Source: Marisimplicoccus sp965655775 (lineage in GTDB: Bacteria > Bacteroidota > Bacteroidia > Flavobacteriales > Flavobacteriaceae). From it: a DNA stretch of 20,363 nucleotides. The stretch is taken from NCBI GenBank assembly GCA_965655775.1, contig CBFHHV010000019.1:1-20363 (forward strand). The letters run 5' to 3'. Positions 1 through 8,994 of the stretch are shown here, one piece after another. Each line of letters begins with the position of its first letter. The first letter of the stretch is position 1. The notes beneath the pieces are model-generated. The model had not been told where the DNA came from. It searched no databases and saw only the letters and a list, made by a program, of their open reading frames with translations. Made by a program: the position numbers and the translations under genes.

Positions 1-675
1 ATTTGATTTAACTTTTGTAGATAAATCATTACTATATATTCCAAACTCATATGGAGTTATAATATTTCTATCATTAAAGCCTTGATTTAATAAAGCTTGA
101 ATTTCTCTTGAGGTTGTTCTCTTATGAATTGGTAGAGATGAAGCATATTCTTGAAAAGCAGACTTATACTTTTCAAATTTAAATATATCCATATCTTCTA
201 CACTTTTAAGTTTAGATATAGATGCATTTAGTCTATTTTCTCTTCTATCAAATATATTTTTATTTACAATAGTTGTCTTAACTGCCTTATAATCTTTAAG
301 TTCTTCGTCTCCATATCTATTTGATAAATTATTTGGCAGATTTATATTGTAATCCTCCTCTAGAATTCCATATGCAAAAAATGTTGAAAGATTTGATGAC
401 TGATCTTCATCCAAGAAAAGAAAAACATCTGTAAAATTAGACTCATCGGGTGTACCGATTGAGTCAATTAGCATTTGATATGTGTATACGTAATCGTTAA
501 GTTCTCTACTTTGAATTTCATCAACAACCTCTCGAAGGGTTCTATTTACTGCTAGTGAGAATTCTTCTTCTTTATTTTGCCAAGATGAATATATCCAATA
601 ACCCTGCATTAGAATAATCCCAATCAAAGAGAAGGACATTAATAAAACCAACGAAGTGTAAAATCTTCTATTCAT
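1..675 (-). CDS. Sensor histidine kinase, N-terminal part (truncated by window edge)
   Basis: This is the first 225 codons of a gene that runs off the left edge. It starts at ATG 675 and stays open to base 1. Residues 8-28 form a hydrophobic membrane segment after MNRRFYT. A polar, mostly charged sensor region follows, as in two-component kinases with an N-terminal membrane anchor. The segment near its end, TPYEFGIYSNDLSTKV, closely resembles what I remember of Flavobacterium membrane histidine kinases, just ahead of a second membrane segment. The catalytic HisKA and HATPase domains would lie outside the window, so kinase function is inferred from the N-terminal half only. In Flavobacterium this kinase also sits directly downstream of coaE, usually with a response regulator beside it; that is from memory. 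The 60 bp separating it from coaE suggests it may have its own promoter. Confidence 0.75.
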   Translation of the reverse strand, partial: MNRRFYTSLVLLMSFSLIGIILMQGYWIYSSWQNKEEEFSLAVNRTLREVVDEIQSRELNDYVYTYQMLIDSIGTPDESNFTDVFLFLDEDQSSNLSTFFAYGILEEDYNINLPNNLSNRYGDEELKDYKAVKTTIVNKNIFDRRENRLNASISKLKSVEDMDIFKFEKYKSAFQEYASSLPIHKRTTSREIQALLNQGFNDRNIITPYEFGIYSNDLSTKVKSN

Positions 676-735
676 TTATATAAAATTCTCAATTTTAAAA
701 TTAAACTTTCTTAACGAAATGTTAATGTATTGTAC

Positions 736-1314
736 TTAGCTAATCAAATCTGCATGAATTTGAATGACATTATCTTTTAAGTCTGATAGGTTATGATTGT
801 CAATTATATAATCACATTTACTAATTATAGAAGACTCATCTACCTGTTTATTAATCCTTCTTATTACGTCATCTCTTGAGGTATCATCTCTTAGTAATAC
901 CCTTTTAATTCTTTCTTCTAAAGGTGCCCTGACTAGAATAATTTTATCATAAGCATTTTCGGATTTTGTCTCAAAGATTATTGCTACTTCTTTGACTATA
1001 TAGACTTCATCATTTGCTTTAACAAAAGAATTAAAGTCATTTGAAACTGCTGGATGAATAATTGAGTTCAGCACTTTTAATTTATCTGAATCCTGAAAAA
1101 CAATTTTAGATAGCTGCTTAGTATCTAATTTATTTTTTTTGTAAATATTATTGCCAAAAACCTTTTTTATTGAGTCAATTAATGCTGTATCTGTGTTAAT
1201 GAGTGTCTTTGCAGCTTTATCTGCACTATATGTCTTTATTCCAAGATCTTTAAATTCATTGAGAACAGTAGATTTACCAGAACCAATACCTCCAGTTAAT
1301 CCAATAATTTTCAT
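736..1314 (-). CDS. coaE: Dephospho-CoA kinase
   Basis: This enzyme catalyses the last step of coenzyme A synthesis, ATP-dependent phosphorylation of the ribose 3'-hydroxyl of dephospho-CoA, in the cytoplasm. The N-terminus carries the P-loop GLTGGIGSGKST at residues 5-16. Family motifs follow: the HP of SIIHPAVSNDF, and VRAPLEERIKRVLLRDD in the lid region. The length of 192 aa is usual for the family. The start codon overlaps the fabI stop as ATGA, which implies translational coupling to fabI. coaBC, which acts earlier in the same pathway, lies three genes upstream in the same block. The gene looks complete and intact. Confidence 0.95.
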   Translation of the reverse strand: MKIIGLTGGIGSGKSTVLNEFKDLGIKTYSADKAAKTLINTDTALIDSIKKVFGNNIYKKNKLDTKQLSKIVFQDSDKLKVLNSIIHPAVSNDFNSFVKANDEVYIVKEVAIIFETKSENAYDKIILVRAPLEERIKRVLLRDDTSRDDVIRRINKQVDESSIISKCDYIIDNHNLSDLKDNVIQIHADLIS

Positions 1315-2126
1315 TTTGAATTTAATTTATCGATAATCTCCTGGCTTACTCCAACACTTGAGAAACCTCCATCATTAAAAATATTTTGAAGAGTTACTCT
1401 TTTGGTATAATCAGAAAATAAAGAAACAGTTAGGTCAGCACAATCTTCAGCAGTTGCATTACCTAATGGTGATGTTAAATCAGCATATCTAATAAAGTCG
1501 TCAAGGCCTTTGACACCCTTACCAGCAGTAGTTAGAGTTGGTGATTGAGATATGGTATTAACACGAACATTCTTTTCCTTACCAAAGAAATATCCAAAAC
1601 TTCTTGCAATAGATTCTAAATATGCCTTATTATCAGCCATATCATTATAATTTGGAAATGTTCTCTGTGCAGCAATGTATGTTAATGCAACAATACTTCC
1701 CCACTGATTCATTGCATCCAATTTAAAAAGAGATTGCATTAATTTATGAAAAGATACAGCAGAAACATCCCATCCCTTTTTTAACCAATCATAATTTAAA
1801 TCTGTATAATGCTTTCCTTTTCTTACATTGACAGACATACCTATTGAGTGTAAAACAAAGTCTAATTTACCACCAAATTTGCTGGTAGCTGCGTTAATTA
1901 AGTTTTCAAGATCCTCTAAATTAGAAGCATCTGCTGGTATAACCTCAGAATTTGTTTTTTTTGCTAAATCACTTATGCTTCCCATTCTTATAGAAACTGG
2001 CGCATTTGTTAAAATGAATTCGCCTCCTTCATCATAAACACGTTCTGCAGTTTTCCAGGCGATAGAGCTGTTATCTAGAGCTCCGAAGATTATTCCTTTT
2101 TTACCCTTTAAAATATTGTTTCCCAT
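1311..2126 (-). CDS. fabI: Enoyl-[acyl-carrier-protein] reductase, NADH-dependent
   Basis: FabI reduces the trans-2 double bond of enoyl-ACP in each elongation round of type II fatty acid synthesis, in the cytoplasm. It is a short-chain dehydrogenase fold of 271 aa, the usual Bacteroidota length. The N-terminus has the divergent nucleotide-binding sequence GIIFGALDNSSIAW. The active site matches FabI: Tyr150 and Tyr160 with Lys167, the last two in the Y-x6-K spacing within NYNDMADNKAYLE. SQSPTLTTAGKGVKG is the substrate-binding loop region. No other enoyl reductase is visible here. It sits 14 bp after recN and overlaps coaE by 4 bp. The choice of ATG 2126 gives the family-typical short N-terminus. 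Confidence 0.96.
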   Translation of the reverse strand: MGNNILKGKKGIIFGALDNSSIAWKTAERVYDEGGEFILTNAPVSIRMGSISDLAKKTNSEVIPADASNLEDLENLINAATSKFGGKLDFVLHSIGMSVNVRKGKHYTDLNYDWLKKGWDVSAVSFHKLMQSLFKLDAMNQWGSIVALTYIAAQRTFPNYNDMADNKAYLESIARSFGYFFGKEKNVRVNTISQSPTLTTAGKGVKGLDDFIRYADLTSPLGNATAEDCADLTVSLFSDYTKRVTLQNIFNDGGFSSVGVSQEIIDKLNSK

Positions 2127-2140
2127 GATGTAAATATAGT

Positions 2141-3793
2141 TTAATTCAATAATTCATTTGCAAGTTCATTTGCTGACTTGTTAGATTTATCACCAGATAA
2201 CATTTCGGCAATTTCATTAACTCTTTCTTTATCAGACAGCAGTTTAATATCAGTGATAATTTTATCATTATGCTCTCTTTTAAATACTTTAAAGTGGAAG
2301 TCACCCTTAGATGCCACTTGAGCAGTATGTGTTATAACGATTACTTGCATATTTTGTGCCATAAATTTCATCAGTTCACCAACTTTAGAGGAGGCTGAAC
2401 CCGATATCCCAGTATCTATTTCATCAAAAATTATTGAGGCCAACTTTGTGTATTTAGAAAGAATAGACTTTATGGATAGCATTATTCTTGAAATCTCTCC
2501 ACCTGATGCAATATCCTTCAACTCACTGTAAAAACTTCCATTATTAGATTTAAAAAGTAGCTTACCAATACTTATACCGTTTTTTTGAATTATTTCTGTT
2601 TCTGATAGATCAATTTTTATGTCAGATTTTTCCATACCTAATTCAATTAAATTCTTGTTCATTAATTTTTCAAAATCAGAAATAACAGATTTTCTTTTAT
2701 TATGAATTTTAACTGCATCTGCTCTAAGATTTAACATTAGGCTTCTAATTGATTCTTCAATTTTAATTATATCATTGTCTATATCATTTTGTGTCAAAAT
2801 CTTTGACTCAATATCATTTTTAATTTTTAATAAATCTTCAATTGTATTAACCCTGTGCTTATTTTGCAGAGAGTAAATCTTATCTTGTATATTCCTTAAA
2901 TCATCAATATTTTCTTGATTATTATCAATGTCAGATAATATGGATTCTGAATCACTAAAAATTATGTTTAATTCCTCAACGATTGATTGGATCCTTGTAC
3001 AGAGTAAGCTGATTCTCTCTGAAGAGTTTGATAATCTATTAAGGTTTCTTGAAATATCTTGAAGTTTATCCAAGACTCCAACTTCTTCAGAGTTTAAGTG
3101 ACCTATTGTAATTGATAGTACATCTTTAATTTGATCTAAGTCATCAGCCTCTTTGATTTTATCCTGAAGTTCCTCAAGATTTATATTGTTTATTTCAAGA
3201 TCATTAAATTCGTCAAGTAAGAATTTATTATAATCTAAATCAGAATTTAGCTTATCCCTCAGTAATATCTTATCATTAAATTCTTTCTCAAGTAATTTTA
3301 GTGATTTAAAGTTACTTGAGTATTCTTTAACTATATCTTGGTTCTCTGATAATGAGTCTAAAATCAAAAAAATAAAATTTGAGTCAAGGATACTTAGATT
3401 ATTAAATTGAGAGTGAACATCAATGAGTCTGTTAGTAAGGTCAGATAATTGATCAAGTTTTACTGGGGAGTCGTTAATAAAAGCTCTTGATTTTCCACTT
3501 TGATTAACTTCTCTTCTAATTATAGTTATTTCATCATAGTCTAAATCATTTTTTTTAAAATAATCCTTTATGTATATATCAGTTAAATCAAATGTTGCTT
3601 CAACAAAGCATTTTTTTTCTTTATTTATAATTTTGGAATTATCAACTCTAGAGCCTAAAACCATTGAAAGTCCACCTAATATAATTGATTTACCCGCACC
3701 TGTCTCTCCAGTAATTGAAGTCATTCCCTTATTAAAAGAAATTTCTAGAGAATCAATTAATGCGTAATTATTAATTTTTAGTTTTGTTAACAT
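2141..3793 (-). CDS. recN: DNA repair protein RecN
   Basis: RecN is an SMC-like ATPase acting in recombinational repair of double-strand breaks. The product is about 550 aa, the normal length. Walker A, GETGAGKS, is at residues 29-36. A long coiled-coil middle rich in Leu, Ile, Glu and Lys separates it from the ABC signature region IASGGEISR and Walker B IIFDEIDTGISG near the C-terminus. I place the start at ATG 3793 (MLTKLKINNYALID), because family members begin this way; an in-frame TTG two codons upstream would only add two residues. The gene overlaps the end of coaBC by 23 bp. In Flavobacterium, as I recall, a DUF4835 gene usually lies between coaBC and recN; it is absent here. Confidence 0.95.
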   Translation of the reverse strand: MLTKLKINNYALIDSLEISFNKGMTSITGETGAGKSIILGGLSMVLGSRVDNSKIINKEKKCFVEATFDLTDIYIKDYFKKNDLDYDEITIIRREVNQSGKSRAFINDSPVKLDQLSDLTNRLIDVHSQFNNLSILDSNFIFLILDSLSENQDIVKEYSSNFKSLKLLEKEFNDKILLRDKLNSDLDYNKFLLDEFNDLEINNINLEELQDKIKEADDLDQIKDVLSITIGHLNSEEVGVLDKLQDISRNLNRLSNSSERISLLCTRIQSIVEELNIIFSDSESILSDIDNNQENIDDLRNIQDKIYSLQNKHRVNTIEDLLKIKNDIESKILTQNDIDNDIIKIEESIRSLMLNLRADAVKIHNKRKSVISDFEKLMNKNLIELGMEKSDIKIDLSETEIIQKNGISIGKLLFKSNNGSFYSELKDIASGGEISRIMLSIKSILSKYTKLASIIFDEIDTGISGSASSKVGELMKFMAQNMQVIVITHTAQVASKGDFHFKVFKREHNDKIITDIKLLSDKERVNEIAEMLSGDKSNKSANELANELLN

Positions 3794-4988
3794 TCTCAAT
3801 AATTTGATTTATAATATCATTTGAAACATCAATCTTTAACTTTTTCTCAAAGGATGTTATCTCTAAATTCGAATTTATAAAATCAATTTGATTATAGTCA
3901 CTTGAAATCGGGTTAAAATCTCCAATTTTATTAACTACTATTGCATCAAGGTTCTTAGACTTTAATTTACTTTTTGCATTTTCAATTACATTATCTGTCT
4001 CCAAAGCAAAACCAACTAAAAATTGTGATGTTTTAATTTTCCCTAGTTCTTTAAGAATATCATGTGTTGGCTGAAGCTCTATAGAGTCTAACCCAGACTC
4101 TTTCTTTATTTTACTACTATTAATTTTTTTAGGCTTGAAATCTGATATAGCAGCAGAAAAAATTACAATATCGGATTCTTTAAAATATTTTATTGTCTGA
4201 GCATACATTTCATCAGAGTCTTGAACTCTTATACATTCAATGTTGGAAAGATCCATTGAGAGATTAGTTGGACCTAATAAAAGTTTCACATTTGCTCCAA
4301 GTTCACTTGCAATTTTTGCCAATGAATACCCCATTTTACCTGACGAGCTATTTCCAATATACCTAACTGGGTCAATTTTTTCATGAGTAGGTCCTGCTGT
4401 TATTAAAAGGTTTAAAGAATTTAATGGTAGAGACTTTTTAAACTTATTTTCAACATAATCAATTATCTCATTTGGTTCTAGCATCCTACCTTCCCCTTCC
4501 AGTCCACTAGCTAAAGAGCCCGACCCTACAGGTAAAACGTCAGTATTGTTTGATACTAATTTTTTAATATTTGTTTGATTCAGAGTGTTTTTATACATTT
4601 CCAGATCCATTGCAGGAGCAACAAATACAGGGCATTTAGAAGACAAATAACATGCTAATAGCAAGTTATTACATTGAGCACTAGCCATTGAAGAAATTGT
4701 ATTAGATGTTCCTGGAGCAATAATAAAAATATCAGCCCACTCAGCAAGTTCTACATGGTTGTTCCAAGTTGGGTTATTATTTTTTTCAATTGTAAATTCG
4801 GAGAAAACTTCATTATTTGAAACTGTGGAAAGAGTCAGAGGTGTAACAAACTCTTTAGATGAGGGAGTCATTACAACTTTTACATTAGATTTAAGCTTAA
4901 CAAGCTGTCTAATCAATAAGGGTACTTTATAAGCAGCTATTCCACCTGAAACTCCTATTAGAATATTTTTCTGAGCTAAAACACTCAT
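3771..4988 (-). CDS. coaBC: Bifunctional phosphopantothenoylcysteine decarboxylase / phosphopantothenate-cysteine ligase
   Basis: This protein makes 4'-phosphopantetheine precursor for coenzyme A. The N-terminal CoaC flavodoxin-like domain decarboxylates phosphopantothenoylcysteine, and the C-terminal CoaB domain joins phosphopantothenate to cysteine. The 405 aa length is standard. The CoaC half shows the FMN-binding GVSGGIAAYK near residues 12-21, catalytic His78 in NNHVELAEWADI, and the PAMDLEMY substrate motif. The loop usually written ACGxxGxGRM reads ASGLEGEGRM, so Ser161 stands where the catalytic Cys is expected; I believe this is common in Bacteroidota. The CoaB half begins near residue 185 and contains ITAGPTHEKIDPVRYIGNSS and SAAISDFKP. 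It lies 11 bp after rpoZ, and its end overlaps recN. Confidence 0.95.
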   Translation of the reverse strand: MSVLAQKNILIGVSGGIAAYKVPLLIRQLVKLKSNVKVVMTPSSKEFVTPLTLSTVSNNEVFSEFTIEKNNNPTWNNHVELAEWADIFIIAPGTSNTISSMASAQCNNLLLACYLSSKCPVFVAPAMDLEMYKNTLNQTNIKKLVSNNTDVLPVGSGSLASGLEGEGRMLEPNEIIDYVENKFKKSLPLNSLNLLITAGPTHEKIDPVRYIGNSSSGKMGYSLAKIASELGANVKLLLGPTNLSMDLSNIECIRVQDSDEMYAQTIKYFKESDIVIFSAAISDFKPKKINSSKIKKESGLDSIELQPTHDILKELGKIKTSQFLVGFALETDNVIENAKSKLKSKNLDAIVVNKIGDFNPISSDYNQIDFINSNLEITSFEKKLKIDVSNDIINQIIENVNKTKN

Positions 4989-4999
4989 ATTTTAAATAT

Positions 5000-5332
5000 T
5001 TATTGCTCAGCTTCGGTTTCAGTATCTCTAAAGTAAATTTTATTATCTAACCACTCTTTGACAGCAATTGCATATGGTTTAGGAAGCTTCTCATAAAATC
5101 TTGAGACTTCTATTTGCTCTTTATTTTCAAATATTTCCTCTAGACTATCATTATGTGTTGCAAATTCATCAAGTTTATCATGAAGTTCTTTCTTTATTTC
5201 AGAATTTATTTGGCTTGATCTCTTGGCAATTATAGAAATAGCCTCATAAATATTATTTGTAGGGTCTTCAATTTCATGCTTGTTGTATGTCTTTGTTGTA
5301 TTTGCTGCGTTAGTGTTTCTATATTTATTCAT
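5000..5332 (-). CDS. rpoZ: DNA-directed RNA polymerase omega subunit (Bacteroidota type)
   Basis: Omega is the small RNA polymerase subunit that helps the beta-prime subunit fold and assemble. The 110-aa product has the Bacteroidota RpoZ pattern: a variable N-terminus, then NIYEAISIIAKRSSQIN near residues 28-44, which corresponds to the alpha-helical omega core. It is followed by an acidic stretch, then FENKEQIEVSRFYEKLPKP and a short charged tail. Older annotations often leave this family as hypothetical because it differs from the Escherichia coli protein. It sits between bamD (8 bp upstream) and coaBC (11 bp downstream), an order that I recall is shared with Flavobacterium. No separate promoter is visible, so it is probably expressed with bamD. 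Confidence 0.9.
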   Translation of the reverse strand: MNKYRNTNAANTTKTYNKHEIEDPTNNIYEAISIIAKRSSQINSEIKKELHDKLDEFATHNDSLEEIFENKEQIEVSRFYEKLPKPYAIAVKEWLDNKIYFRDTETEAEQ

Positions 5333-5340
5333 AGGTTTAT

Positions 5341-6123
5341 TTATAAAAGTTGTTTTGCATTATTAATTTTTTCAGATAAATCATCAATAAAGATAGTATC
5401 TGGATAATATCTTAAAAAGTTTTCAAGTGATCTTTCAAGTTCTGTTACTCTTTCATTAATTCTTGATTCAATTGAATTTATGGCTATTTCATATTGTGAT
5501 AACCACCTGAAGTAAAGCGCTTCCTCTCTAAAAATTGTTCCTGGGTTATCTGCAATAAAATTATCTAAGGACTTTATAGCAGAGCTGTAATCTCTAATAG
5601 TATAATATTGCTTTGATACTTCAAACGCTTTTTTTTCAATCTTATTTTGTAATTGTCCCATTAACTCTAATGCTTCAACAACATATTCACTATTAGGGAA
5701 TCGGTTTATAAAAACCTGGAGCTTATCAATACCAGTAAATGTATCTTCTTGGTCTAAAGTATATAAAGGTGAAAGCATAGAATATGATTTTGCCTCCATG
5801 AAATAAGCCTCTTGAATCCTTTGACTATTAGGATATGATTTTATAAAATTTTCAAATTGAATTGCTGCTGAGTAGTAAGATCTTGTTTCAAAAAATGAGT
5901 TAGCAAAGAAGAAGACGAGTCTCTCACCTTGTGGTTTCCCTCTGTAGCTAGGAATAATTTGTTCAATAAGAGCATTTGCTCTTCTAAATTCTCCATTTTC
6001 ATAGTATTCCTCTGCTGCAGTATATTTATCCACTTCATTTTCTGGACTATTCAATAATTTTTGATAATCATTACATGAAATGACCAAAAGTGAAATAAAT
6101 ATCAATAGACAAGATCTAAACAT
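5341..6123 (-). CDS. bamD: Outer membrane protein assembly factor BamD (lipoprotein)
   Basis: BamD is the essential lipoprotein of the BAM complex that inserts beta-barrel proteins into the outer membrane. The N-terminus is a lipoprotein signal: a short basic start, a hydrophobic run, then a lipobox VISC with the lipidated Cys at residue 17. The mature part, about 244 aa, consists of TPR-like helical repeats (AAEEYYENGEFRRANALIE, then SYYSAAIQFENFIKSYPNS, then a later DYSSAIKSLDNFIADNPG). This matches the YfiO/BamD family in length and repeat layout. A candidate promoter lies directly upstream, overlapping the end of ligA. rpoZ follows 8 bp downstream. Confidence 0.92.
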   Translation of the reverse strand: MFRSCLLIFISLLVISCNDYQKLLNSPENEVDKYTAAEEYYENGEFRRANALIEQIIPSYRGKPQGERLVFFFANSFFETRSYYSAAIQFENFIKSYPNSQRIQEAYFMEAKSYSMLSPLYTLDQEDTFTGIDKLQVFINRFPNSEYVVEALELMGQLQNKIEKKAFEVSKQYYTIRDYSSAIKSLDNFIADNPGTIFREEALYFRWLSQYEIAINSIESRINERVTELERSLENFLRYYPDTIFIDDLSEKINNAKQLL

Positions 6124-6142
6124 TTAGAATAAAGTATTTTGG

Positions 6143-6175
6143 CAAATTTAATATAAGTTTATGAAATTAGATCAA
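6143..6175 (-). promoter_or_regulatory. Candidate Bacteroidota promoter for bamD
   Basis: Reading the minus strand, TTG (6175-6173) is followed after 22 bp by TAAATTTG (6150-6143). The second element matches the Bacteroidota -7 consensus TAnnTTTG exactly, and the spacing is within the 17-23 bp range reported for Flavobacterium. The -33 element lies inside the last codons of ligA. The predicted leader of bamD would be about 15 nt. This would give bamD-rpoZ-coaBC and the genes beyond a start independent of ligA. The call is motif-based only. Confidence 0.45.
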
Positions 6176-8153
6176 TTAATGACACTTCATTAATAATAGG
6201 AACTCCAAGATTATTTGCTTTGGCATATTTAGCAGGACCTAAATTATTACCTGCTACTAGATAATTTGTCTTTGAACTTATAGATGAGCTTATTTTTCCA
6301 CCATTAATTTCTATCAGGTTTTTAATTTCCTCTCTACTGTGCATTTCAAAAACACCAGATATTACGAAAGTTAAATTTGACAGAGAAGAACTTATGTCAG
6401 TTTCACTATTGTCGATAAAAATAAGACCAGCTGATTTAAGTCTAGTTATAAGATCCCTATTGTCCTCATCTTGAAAAAACTCTGTAATGCTTACTGCAGT
6501 TTTTTCTCCTATTTCATCAATTTCATATAATGATTCAATACTCATATTCATTAGCTCATCAATTGATTTAATTTTTTTTAATATTTTTTTTGAAGCAGAT
6601 TCACCTACATACCGAATTCCAAGGCCATATAAAACCTTTTGAAATGGTTTTGATTTAGAATTTTCAATACCCATTTTCAGGTTTTCGACTGATTTATGAG
6701 CATGACCTTCAATTAAGGAAATTGAATCAAAATCAAGATTATAAATGTCTGATATATCTTTTAGATAACCTTTGTGATAAAGAAGCTTGATAGTTTCATC
6801 GCCTAAACCATCAATATTCATTGCTTTTCTTGAAACAAAGTGTTGAATTCTTCCTATAGCTTGTGGTGTGCACTCTTTAACATTTGGACAGAAGAAGTTG
6901 GCTTCAGAATCAAGTTTTACTAGTTCAGAATTACACTCAGGACAATTTGTTGGGAATTTAATCTCATCATATTCTGAACCTCTATTTTCAATATCTATTC
7001 CTGTAATTTTAGGAATAATTTCACCTCCTTTTTCAACATAAACACTATCATTAGATCTAAGGCGAAGCTTCATCATTTGTTCAAAACTATGTAAAGAAGC
7101 TCTTTTTACAGTTGATCCAGAAATTAAAACCGGCTCTAAATTTGCAACTGGAGTTATTGCACCTGTTCTTCCAACATTAAATGAAATTGAACTTAATTTT
7201 GTTGCCAAATTTTCAGCCTTATACTTATAAGCAATAGCCCACCTAGGGAACTTAGATGTAAAACCTAATTTTTTTTGAAAATCTATATTATTTATTTTAA
7301 TAACTATTCCGTCAATTTCAAATGGTAGGCTTGATCTGTTTTTATCCCAAAAATCTATGTACTTTTTAACACCATCCAATCCTTCAACAATCTTTTCATA
7401 TTTAGGTACATCAAATCCCATATCTCTTGCGATATTTAAAAGCTCTGAGTGTCTTTTTATCTCAACTTCATCTGATACTATAGAATAAAGAAAACATTGT
7501 AAAGGTCTTCTAGCGACCTCATTTGAGTCAAGAAGTTTTATACTTCCTGATGCAGTATTCCTAGGGTTTTTGAATATTGGTTCTCCAAATTCTTCCCTTT
7601 TTCTGTTAAGTTGTTTGAAGGAGTCATTGAGTATTATTATCTCACCTCTGATCTCAAACTTTTTTAAAAATGAATTATCAACATTTAGTGGTACCGATAT
7701 AATAGTTTTTATATTATTTGTAATATTATCACCTTGAGTTCCATCACCCCTTGTTAGAGCTCGTAAAAGTTTTCCGTTTTCATATAATAAATTGACAGAT
7801 GCACCATCATATTTTAATTCACAACAAAATTCAAAATCATTAGTACCAAGTATTTTAGAAGCTCTTGCATACCAAGACTCTAGTTCCTCATTTGAATAGG
7901 TGTTATCAAGAGAATACATTTGATAAACATGAGATTCAGAGTTGAAGTTATCTGACAATCCACCACCAACTCTATTTGAGGGAGAGTTTTCATCAAAATA
8001 TTCTGGATATTTAGACTCAAGAATAATTAACTCATTTAGTAATTTATCATAGTCAAAATCACTAATTAAGTTTTTGTCAAGATTATAATAATTATTATTA
8101 TGCTCATTAATTATTTCTCTTAACTCTAATATTCTAGATTCTATTTCATTCAT
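6159..8153 (-). CDS. ligA: NAD-dependent DNA ligase
   Basis: LigA seals nicks during replication and repair using NAD+. The 664-aa product has the complete domain set. It starts with the Ia domain (YYNLDKNLISDFDYDKLL). The adenylation domain carries the nucleophile Lys114 in KYDG and the later EIDGIVIKI motif. The OB fold comes next, then a four-cysteine zinc finger (Cys404, 407, 422, 428). Helix-hairpin-helix repeats include GIRYVGESASKKIL. A C-terminal BRCT domain spans about residues 590-664 (LTFVISGVFEM, INGGKISSSISSKTNYLVAG). It begins 1 bp after prmC stops, so it is almost certainly co-transcribed with it. No defects are visible. Confidence 0.97.
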   Translation of the reverse strand: MNEIESRILELREIINEHNNNYYNLDKNLISDFDYDKLLNELIILESKYPEYFDENSPSNRVGGGLSDNFNSESHVYQMYSLDNTYSNEELESWYARASKILGTNDFEFCCELKYDGASVNLLYENGKLLRALTRGDGTQGDNITNNIKTIISVPLNVDNSFLKKFEIRGEIIILNDSFKQLNRKREEFGEPIFKNPRNTASGSIKLLDSNEVARRPLQCFLYSIVSDEVEIKRHSELLNIARDMGFDVPKYEKIVEGLDGVKKYIDFWDKNRSSLPFEIDGIVIKINNIDFQKKLGFTSKFPRWAIAYKYKAENLATKLSSISFNVGRTGAITPVANLEPVLISGSTVKRASLHSFEQMMKLRLRSNDSVYVEKGGEIIPKITGIDIENRGSEYDEIKFPTNCPECNSELVKLDSEANFFCPNVKECTPQAIGRIQHFVSRKAMNIDGLGDETIKLLYHKGYLKDISDIYNLDFDSISLIEGHAHKSVENLKMGIENSKSKPFQKVLYGLGIRYVGESASKKILKKIKSIDELMNMSIESLYEIDEIGEKTAVSITEFFQDEDNRDLITRLKSAGLIFIDNSETDISSSLSNLTFVISGVFEMHSREEIKNLIEINGGKISSSISSKTNYLVAGNNLGPAKYAKANNLGVPIINEVSLIDLIS

Positions 8154-8154
8154 C

Positions 8155-8994
8155 TTAAAATGTGAGTTTTACTAATCTTTTTTTACCTCTAAAGTCATCC
8201 TTAAAGTTAATATGATTTATACTATAATCAGTTAATAATTGATTAAATTCTAATATAAATTTTGGATTAATCTCAAGATAAATTACACCATTTTTTGAAA
8301 GATTTGTTGATGCAAATTCCAAAATTTTCTCATAAAAATGTAAAGGTTTGTCTTTGGGAGTAAATAGAGCAATTTCTGGTTCATATTTAACATTTTTGCC
8401 TATCTGATTTGATTCATCTAAAGATATATAAGGGGGGTTTGAAATAATTATATCATATTCTTTATCTGATTCAGTAATTAAATTGAGGTCAAGTTGAATT
8501 ATTTTAACATTTGAGTTCAGTTTTTCTTTATTAATCTCACAGACTTTTAGAGCATTAGTTGATACATCCGACAGAGTAACATTCAAATATTTATTATTAA
8601 TATCTAATGATATACCTATACAACCTGATCCTGAACATAAATCGATTACATTTTTTTGATCATTTATACCTATATTATCATTAATTACCCAATCAACAAG
8701 CTCCTCTGTTTCAGGTCTGGGGATAAGAACATTTTCATCTACATAAAAGTCTTTACCATAAAAGTTTTTTTTATTAATTAGATAGTCAATAGGATAGTCA
8801 TCAATGATCATATTCATGCTCTGAAGTAAAGTTTTTTCTGATTCTGAGGATAAATTAAAAGTAGGATCTAAAGCAATTTCAATTGGATCTATATAACATA
8901 GCTCTTTTAAAATAATTTTATAAATGAAATCACATTCATCAATTGAAAGGTCTAATTTGTCTCGATAAACACATCTCATTTCAATAATATTCAT
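8155..8994 (-). CDS. prmC: Peptide chain release factor N5-glutamine methyltransferase
   Basis: PrmC methylates the glutamine of the GGQ motif in release factors RF1 and RF2, raising termination efficiency. With the start at ATG 8994 the product is 279 aa. An N-terminal helical domain is followed by IPRPETEELVDW, the SAM-binding loop DLCSGSGCIG (residues 118-127) and the catalytic NPPY (186-189). I chose ATG 8994 over the upstream in-frame starts at 9024 and 9015 for two reasons. It forms an ATGA overlap with the GNAT gene, and MNIIEMRCVYRDKL aligns with the N-terminus of Flavobacterium PrmC as I remember it. ligA follows after 1 bp. Confidence 0.93.
   Translation of the reverse strand: MNIIEMRCVYRDKLDLSIDECDFIYKIILKELCYIDPIEIALDPTFNLSSESEKTLLQSMNMIIDDYPIDYLINKKNFYGKDFYVDENVLIPRPETEELVDWVINDNIGINDQKNVIDLCSGSGCIGISLDINNKYLNVTLSDVSTNALKVCEINKEKLNSNVKIIQLDLNLITESDKEYDIIISNPPYISLDESNQIGKNVKYEPEIALFTPKDKPLHFYEKILEFASTNLSKNGVIYLEINPKFILEFNQLLTDYSINHINFKDDFRGKKRLVKLTF

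Noticed and set aside
711..725. Inverted repeat TTAAC-5-GTTAA between coaE and the histidine kinase gene
   Set aside because: Only 5 bp per arm, all but one pair A-T and not followed by a T run on the minus strand. Such repeats are expected by chance in DNA this AT-rich, so I do not call it a terminator or operator.
6026..6034. DnaA-box-like TTATCCACT inside bamD
   Set aside because: A single one-mismatch copy in coding sequence far from dnaA. A similar lone near-match, TTATCCAGC, lies at the end of mltG (12588-12596). No cluster is seen, so neither supports an origin.
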